Below, in pieces: positions 59,858-64,000 of a stretch of 64,000 bases of DNA. Under the pieces are notes generated by a model, which had not been told where the DNA came from, did not search any database, and saw only the letters and a program-made list of their open reading frames with translations. Positions within the stretch are counted from its first letter, which is position 1, and every line of letters starts with the position of its first letter. The stretch is from Nitrospiraceae bacterium (GTDB lineage Bacteria > Nitrospirota > Nitrospiria > Nitrospirales > UBA8639), in NCBI GenBank assembly GCA_020632595.1, contig JACKFF010000003.1, positions 62,001 through 126,000 on the forward strand, in the 5' to 3' direction. Position numbers and translations under genes: made by a program.

Positions 59858-60469
59858 TTACTGTTCTCGAGTGGGTGCGGGATGTGTGATTTTTTTTCCA
59901 TGATGTTGGACCAGCCAAAATCCAAGAACCAACATCACCACAAAGATGATGGAAAATATGTTGAAATACTTCTCTATGAGTTCTTTGACCCATGGGCCCA
60001 TGAATTGGATAGCACCTGCAACGAGAAAAAACCGACCGCCCCGACTGATAAGTGAGGCCACCATAAATGTTCGAAAGTTCACATAAAACGCTCCTGCCCC
60101 AATGGTAAAAATTTTGTACGGAATAGGGGTGAACCCTGCGATAAGAATAGCCCAGGCTTCATACCGTTGAAAATACTGATGCACCAAATCCATTCTGGCT
60201 TGCCCCATAAACTTAAGCAGAAGAGGCCGCCCCCCAAACCATCCGATTCCATATCCAAATGCTCCTCCAAGCACAGACCCCATCGTCGCGACCGTTGCGT
60301 ACCACCAGCCCAGGCTTGGATTGCCAAGAGTAAGCGCAATGACTAGCACATCAGGAGGCAGTGGGAAAAATGAAGATTCGGCGAAAGCCAGACAGAATAG
60401 GGCAGGAACTCCATAGGGAGAGTCAGACCACGATAACATCCACTCGTATAATTGTTTGCCCAATTCCAT
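59858..60469 (-). CDS. DedA/YqaA-family membrane protein (VTT domain)
   Basis: 203 aa. VTT (SNARE-associated) domain of the YqaA/DedA group, polytopic inner-membrane proteins now linked to lipid scrambling. 'LFCLAFAESSFFPLPPDVLV' near residue 24 and 'GSVLGGAFGYGIGWFGGRPL' near 63 are the re-entrant-loop motifs, and 'LIAGFTPIPYKIFTIGAGAF' near 108 the second. A C-terminal TM near 170-188 follows. Between surE and cysS in a tight operon (5 and 3 bp gaps). Confidence 0.85.
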   Translation of the reverse strand: MELGKQLYEWMLSWSDSPYGVPALFCLAFAESSFFPLPPDVLVIALTLGNPSLGWWYATVATMGSVLGGAFGYGIGWFGGRPLLLKFMGQARMDLVHQYFQRYEAWAILIAGFTPIPYKIFTIGAGAFYVNFRTFMVASLISRGGRFFLVAGAIQFMGPWVKELIEKYFNIFSIIFVVMLVLGFWLVQHHGKKITHPAPTREQ

Positions 60470-60474
60470 ATTTT

Positions 60475-61323
60475 TCAGGAAAAATTGCTCGCACTCCGTC
60501 GCTTACCTTTCCTAGAAACCATTTTGGGTTTTTGCAAGGGTTGTGTTGGGGCAGACAAATCCTTCTCCCACCCCTTAAGCGCCTGCATCGCAGAATAATC
60601 GGTTAGATCCAAATGAAGTGGAGAAATTGAGACCATTTGATTGGAAACGGCGTCATGATCAGAATGCTTCCCTCTAGCCCATGATTCTCGCTGGCCCGCA
60701 ATCCAAAAATATCGATTCCCCCTAGGATCTGTCTTTTCGACTACGGGATTGAGATAACGACGTTGGCTCAAACAAGTTATTTGAATACCGGCAATGTTCT
60801 CCAATCGACGACTCGGAACATTCACGTTTAATATGGTCTCTTCAGGAACCCCGTATTCTAAAACCCGTTTCGCAACCAAAAAGGCAAAATGGCCGGCGAC
60901 GGCATATTGGCATTTTGGTAAGTCTTCCAGGGAAATAGCAATAGAAGGGATACCATGAAGCATACCTTCAATAGCACCGGCAACCGTTCCGGAATTAGTC
61001 ACGTCATCACCCAAATTCCATCCCTTATTAATTCCTGACACCACCAATTTTGGCAGGCACATCGGTAGAAGATGACACACGGCTAGTGTCACACAATCCG
61101 CTGGGGTCCCATTAACGGCATACCATCGTTTTTTCAGAGCACGCAGCCTCAATGGTTTATGCAATGTCATAGACCGCCCAACGGCATTTTGGGCCTTTTC
61201 TGGGGCCACAACCCAAACTTCCCCCAACGGGCTCAGAGCCTCAGCCAACACCTTGATGCCAGGAGCACTTATTCCATCATCATTGGTAATCAAGATTAGT
61301 GGTCTGGCAGAAGAAACGATCAT
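60475..61323 (-). CDS. surE: 5'/3'-nucleotidase SurE
   Basis: 282 aa. Metal site 'LILITNDDGISAPGIKVLAE' at residues 9-28 (the two Asp), 'LVVSGINKGWNLGDDVTNSG' near 92 and 'GTVAGAIEGMLHGIPSIAIS' near 111, all in family order. Dephosphorylates nucleoside 5'- and 3'-phosphates. The C-terminus is extended and basic ('KPKMVSRKGKRRSASNFS'). First gene of the surE-dedA-cysS-rlmB operon; the likely promoter lies before 61323. Confidence 0.94.
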   Translation of the reverse strand: MIVSSARPLILITNDDGISAPGIKVLAEALSPLGEVWVVAPEKAQNAVGRSMTLHKPLRLRALKKRWYAVNGTPADCVTLAVCHLLPMCLPKLVVSGINKGWNLGDDVTNSGTVAGAIEGMLHGIPSIAISLEDLPKCQYAVAGHFAFLVAKRVLEYGVPEETILNVNVPSRRLENIAGIQITCLSQRRYLNPVVEKTDPRGNRYFWIAGQRESWARGKHSDHDAVSNQMVSISPLHLDLTDYSAMQALKGWEKDLSAPTQPLQKPKMVSRKGKRRSASNFS

Positions 61324-61406
61324 TTAAACCTGTTACTTTACCAGGAGCTTCTACTAACCGACAGCCTTCCCCTTAATCAATCCTCAAACTTTTCCTGATG
61401 GCAAAG

Positions 61407-61441
61407 AAAAGCCCGCCCCAATTTTTTTGGGACGGGCTTTT
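61407..61441 (-). terminator. Terminator of OFOR cluster 2
   Basis: AAAAGCCCGCCCCA (61407-61420) pairs with TGGGACGGGCTTTT (61428-61441) with one mismatch and a T-rich loop. It ends the minus-strand transcript of the alpha subunit, about 30 bp after its stop codon. A run of T follows on both strands, so it may act bidirectionally. Confidence 0.8.
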
Positions 61442-61472
61442 GGTCTTCCTATTCTTCGCTATTGTACCGATC

Positions 61473-62825
61473 CTAAATGCTCTTCATAAAATGAGCAACT
61501 GCTGCCGGATCCACGGTTCCCATTATATGAGACTCTGGAACAGTGTTCGACTTCTTACCGGTCAACCCACATTCCACTTCGTCAGTAATCATCTCAACCG
61601 GCATGGACATTCCTCCATAGACATGTGGACCGGCCACAATTTTTGCGTTGGAAAACCCATAAATTGCCGTGGCCACATCTTTGGCCAACCATCCAACATA
61701 ATTAAATTCGGGAATAACAATAAGCTTGGCTTTGCCGCAAAGCTCCCTTAGTTCGTTTGTTGGAAATGGTCGCAAGGAACGAATTTTGATTAATCCTGCC
61801 TTGATGCCCTTTTCTTTACATTGGCGGACCGCCTCGCGGGATTGCGCCGCAGCACTCCCGGAAGCAATAAGGAGAACATCTGCGTCTTCCACATCCTGAG
61901 CTTCTAACAATCCATCCATATACTGATTAATATATTTCCGTGATCGTTCCACGCCAGCCCATACTTCCTGTTGCCACACAGCATGAATGTTGTAGGCCAT
62001 AAAATTAGATTTTTGAACTGGAGCATCACGAGACAATCGAGCTGGAGGGTTCTCCGCATCTAAAACTGGCACTGACCCTCTGTAAGGATCTCGAGGTGGA
62101 AGCTTGAGCCCACGATCCTGCATTGCACAATATCCTCGAGCATGTGTCACAAAAAACCCATCACAACAGACACCTACTGGCAGGGTCACATCATTTTTTT
62201 CGCTGATGATAAAACCTTTCATAATAAAGTCGAACAGGTCCTGTTGATTTTCTGCATGGAAGACCAACATTCCGCTGTTCAAAAGGTAGGCAATTTCAAT
62301 ATTATCCGGTTGGATGGCCAAGGGAGCATTGACGACCCTGCACGTAAACATGCAAACAGCGGGAAGGCGGTGACCGGCCCACGAGACAATGGGCTCAAGA
62401 CCTCGCAATGTTCCAGGACCAGCTGTGGCAGTAAACGCTCGAACACCTGCGCGAGATGCGCCAGCAATTGCCGACATGACGCCATATTCTTCTTCGCCTC
62501 GATAGAATTCCTTCACATACCCTTCCCCATACAATACTCCGATTAATTGCAATGTTTCACTTTGTGGGGTAATAGGATATGCCACGGACATATCTACATT
62601 TGAGCGCCTCACCGCCTCTTTTGCACATTCACTCCCCGTAATGAATTCGCGTTCACGAGGAGCCTCAAAAAACATATACTCTGGAGAGACAATCCTCTGC
62701 CGTTTGGCTTCTCCATGAGGGTCCTTTCTTCCCTTTTCGCTGTCAACTGCTGGTGCAGCGGGTGCGCTCGTAATTGGATCACCTTGAGGATTGGTTTTAA
62801 CTTCTGATTCAAGGGCTTCGCTCAT
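61473..62825 (-). CDS. 2-oxoacid:ferredoxin oxidoreductase, alpha subunit, cluster 2
   Basis: 450 aa, 47 residues longer than the paralogue of cluster 1, mostly in an N-terminal extension rich in Glu/Lys/Pro. 'YPITPQSETLQLIGVLYGEG' near residue 82 gives the TPP-contact motif; 'TATAGPGTLRGLEPIVSWAG' near 127; 'DVLLIASGSAAAQSREAVRQ' near 325; and 'LRPFPTNELREL' near 362. Last gene of the cluster, before a terminator. Identity with cluster 1 is high over the middle but clearly below that of a recent duplication, so the two probably use different 2-oxoacids. Confidence 0.9.
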   Translation of the reverse strand: MSEALESEVKTNPQGDPITSAPAAPAVDSEKGRKDPHGEAKRQRIVSPEYMFFEAPREREFITGSECAKEAVRRSNVDMSVAYPITPQSETLQLIGVLYGEGYVKEFYRGEEEYGVMSAIAGASRAGVRAFTATAGPGTLRGLEPIVSWAGHRLPAVCMFTCRVVNAPLAIQPDNIEIAYLLNSGMLVFHAENQQDLFDFIMKGFIISEKNDVTLPVGVCCDGFFVTHARGYCAMQDRGLKLPPRDPYRGSVPVLDAENPPARLSRDAPVQKSNFMAYNIHAVWQQEVWAGVERSRKYINQYMDGLLEAQDVEDADVLLIASGSAAAQSREAVRQCKEKGIKAGLIKIRSLRPFPTNELRELCGKAKLIVIPEFNYVGWLAKDVATAIYGFSNAKIVAGPHVYGGMSMPVEMITDEVECGLTGKKSNTVPESHIMGTVDPAAVAHFMKSI

Positions 62826-62868
62826 GGTTTGACCCCCCTATAACTTAAATAAAATTTCACGAATATAC

Positions 62869-63630
62869 TCATGCTTCCTTTTGCATATGTTCTGCTTTAT
62901 GACCAAACGCTGCCGCATTTCCATCAACCGGGCTTTCAATACTAAAATCCAGGGGATTGGTGTGTGTTTTGCCACCATGGACCTTTGACTGTAGTCCAGT
63001 AAAACGAACATTATTGCCATTTTCTGGTAATTTTATCCCCATTTCTTCTCGGACCCTCTTAAACACTGCCGCAACCCGACGGATCTTTGCAGCATCAGAA
63101 TCTCGAACCGTGAACATGGCATCCTCATGCCCTTGTTCCGCACAAATTGCAGATGTCCAACAATTGGTTCCAGCGCGAATCATTTTGAGTGTCAGATTAG
63201 CGTAGTGACAATGGACCCCGATAAAAATACAGGCTTCAATCTTATTCCCCCATATTGTCAAATTGGGATGATTCGGGTTGATCACTTCCTCCGGTTCAAC
63301 CTTCGGGTACTTGGGGCGATAATCCGGCATTGGGATGACGAGCACATCGGGTAATTGAGCTGCAAGCTCTAATACAGCCTTAGCCTTTTCCGCTGCATGA
63401 TCATTCCAATTCCATAACACCATCGGACCAGGGAAAATGGTTGCATTCTTTCGAGTCAACATTGCACGCGCCATGGCTTCCATTGCCAGCTCTTCCGCAA
63501 CTACATGGCCAAATTTCAAACCAAATCCGACTTCAGGCGTCAGTACACCAAGCTCCGCAGCCGATGGTGGATGAAAACCTTGTGGCCCTGGTGCCACGAT
63601 TGCTTCTTCTAGCTCTTTCGTTAATTCCAC
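62869..63630 (-). CDS. 2-oxoacid:ferredoxin oxidoreductase, epsilon-type fifth subunit, cluster 2
   Basis: 253 aa, with an extra 45-residue C-terminal tail ('TGLQSKVHGGKTHTNPLDFS' and beyond) that the cluster 1 protein lacks. The shared core has 'PDYRPKYPKVEPEEVINPNH' near 118, 'GVHCHYANLTLKMIRAGTNC' near 153 and 'GHEDAMF' near 182. 43 bp before alpha and 55 bp behind the delta gene. Role unknown; its strict linkage to this enzyme type suggests a structural subunit. Confidence 0.8.
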   Translation of the reverse strand: MELTKELEEAIVAPGPQGFHPPSAAELGVLTPEVGFGLKFGHVVAEELAMEAMARAMLTRKNATIFPGPMVLWNWNDHAAEKAKAVLELAAQLPDVLVIPMPDYRPKYPKVEPEEVINPNHPNLTIWGNKIEACIFIGVHCHYANLTLKMIRAGTNCWTSAICAEQGHEDAMFTVRDSDAAKIRRVAAVFKRVREEMGIKLPENGNNVRFTGLQSKVHGGKTHTNPLDFSIESPVDGNAAAFGHKAEHMQKEA

Positions 63631-63685
63631 GTTAGACTCCGATTGATGAATATGAAAAGGCTAAAAAATAGAAAAACTTTTAAAA

Positions 63686-64000
63686 TTATCCCCTTAGCGG
63701 GTTGGCAAGGACCGCTTTGGTATTTTTTTCCACATAAGAAATATTTTCAGTGAGTGCGGCATCCCCGATTTGATCGATCATTTCCATTTTAATGGCATGA
63801 TGCTTCGCCATATTGTCACACACCCATACGCATTGCGCACAACCCTTACAACGATCGACGGCGACATAGGCCGATCCATACTTTAAGCCCCTGTCCTTCC
63901 CCGCTTCCGTATCATATTGAATCGTATTGGCTTCCGGACAGTACTGTGTGCACAATTTACAGCTGGTTGCCGCGCATATGTTTATATCTATATTTGCAAC
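63686..64000 (-). CDS. 2-oxoacid:ferredoxin oxidoreductase, delta subunit, cluster 2 (partial)
   Basis: The frame is open to the right edge, so the start lies outside. About 104 residues visible. First cluster motif 'CAATSCKLCTQYCPEA' and second 'CKGCAQCVWVC' (two [4Fe-4S] clusters), matching the cluster 1 delta protein. The order here is delta-epsilon-alpha, so beta and gamma must lie upstream, beyond the window, a rearranged order relative to cluster 1. It ends 'VLANPLRG'. Confidence 0.85.
   Translation of the reverse strand, partial: VANIDINICAATSCKLCTQYCPEANTIQYDTEAGKDRGLKYGSAYVAVDRCKGCAQCVWVCDNMAKHHAIKMEMIDQIGDAALTENISYVEKNTKAVLANPLRG

Noticed and set aside
1..64000. CRISPR arrays, rRNA operons, prophage or replication origin.
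   Set aside because: No regularly spaced direct repeats, no rRNA-like sequence, no phage structural genes and no DnaA-box cluster or dnaA/dnaN genes were seen.

Overview
The window reads as one chromosome segment of an autotrophic, nitrite-oxidising Nitrospira-type bacterium (phylum Nitrospirota). This is inferred from its gene content: nearly a full set of reductive TCA (rTCA) cycle genes. These are ATP-citrate lyase (aclB, aclA), aconitase, a soluble-type fumarate reductase pair (frdB, frdA), succinyl-CoA synthetase (sucC, sucD), monomeric isocitrate dehydrogenase, and two paralogous five-subunit 2-oxoacid:ferredoxin oxidoreductases (OFORs) of the kind known from Hydrogenobacter and Nitrospira. 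Base composition looks balanced, closer to marine (lineage IV) Nitrospira than to GC-rich relatives, but that is only an impression. No nitrite oxidoreductase gene is present, so the lifestyle is inferred.

Layout. 1-2.6 kb: the 3' end of a FadL-type outer-membrane protein, idi, a STAS protein, a short mobile repeat and tRNA-Asn. 2.7-7.4 kb: OFOR cluster 1 on the minus strand (order epsilon-alpha-beta-gamma-delta), followed by a small acidic protein. 7.5-14.9 kb: a membrane protein, then cysQ and a compact plus-strand run trmFO-xerC-hslV-hslU-argB-pncA. 15-24.4 kb: an IS630-type remnant, a histidine-kinase-like protein lacking its phospho-accepting His, membrane pyrophosphatase, rluE-like, hflK-hflC, a pentapeptide protein, and two more copies of the mobile repeat. 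24.7-34.6 kb: G3E GTPase, SIMPL, TraB, Xaa-Pro aminopeptidase, a second STAS protein, recQ and a secreted protein. 34.8-36.5 kb: a decayed zone with a duplicated recQ tail and a broken DUF433/DUF5615 toxin-antitoxin pair. 36.6-39.2 kb: slyD, an exonuclease-like protein and two lipoproteins. 39.7-53.4 kb: the rTCA island, with a seven-gene operon (aclB-aclA-acn-frdB-frdA-sucC-sucD), a methyltransferase and icd. 53.5-57.2 kb: a minor-pilin/prepilin-peptidase operon. 57.3-61.3 kb: a LuxR-type regulator and surE-dedA-cysS-rlmB. 61.4-64 kb: the 3' part of OFOR cluster 2, which runs off the window.

The genes work together as the carbon-fixing core. Fumarate is reduced to succinate (Frd), activated to succinyl-CoA (SucCD), carboxylated to 2-oxoglutarate (one OFOR) and then to isocitrate (Icd running in reverse), isomerised to citrate (Acn) and cleaved to acetyl-CoA and oxaloacetate (AclAB). 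Acetyl-CoA is carboxylated to pyruvate by the other OFOR. The most interesting non-coding signal is a shared promoter/operator layout in front of the acl operon and icd, with a weaker version in front of OFOR cluster 1. It suggests one regulator co-ordinates the cycle. A second non-coding discovery is a 193-bp MITE-like element in three copies, each bounded by TGGG...CCCA and flanked by a perfect 3-bp target duplication.
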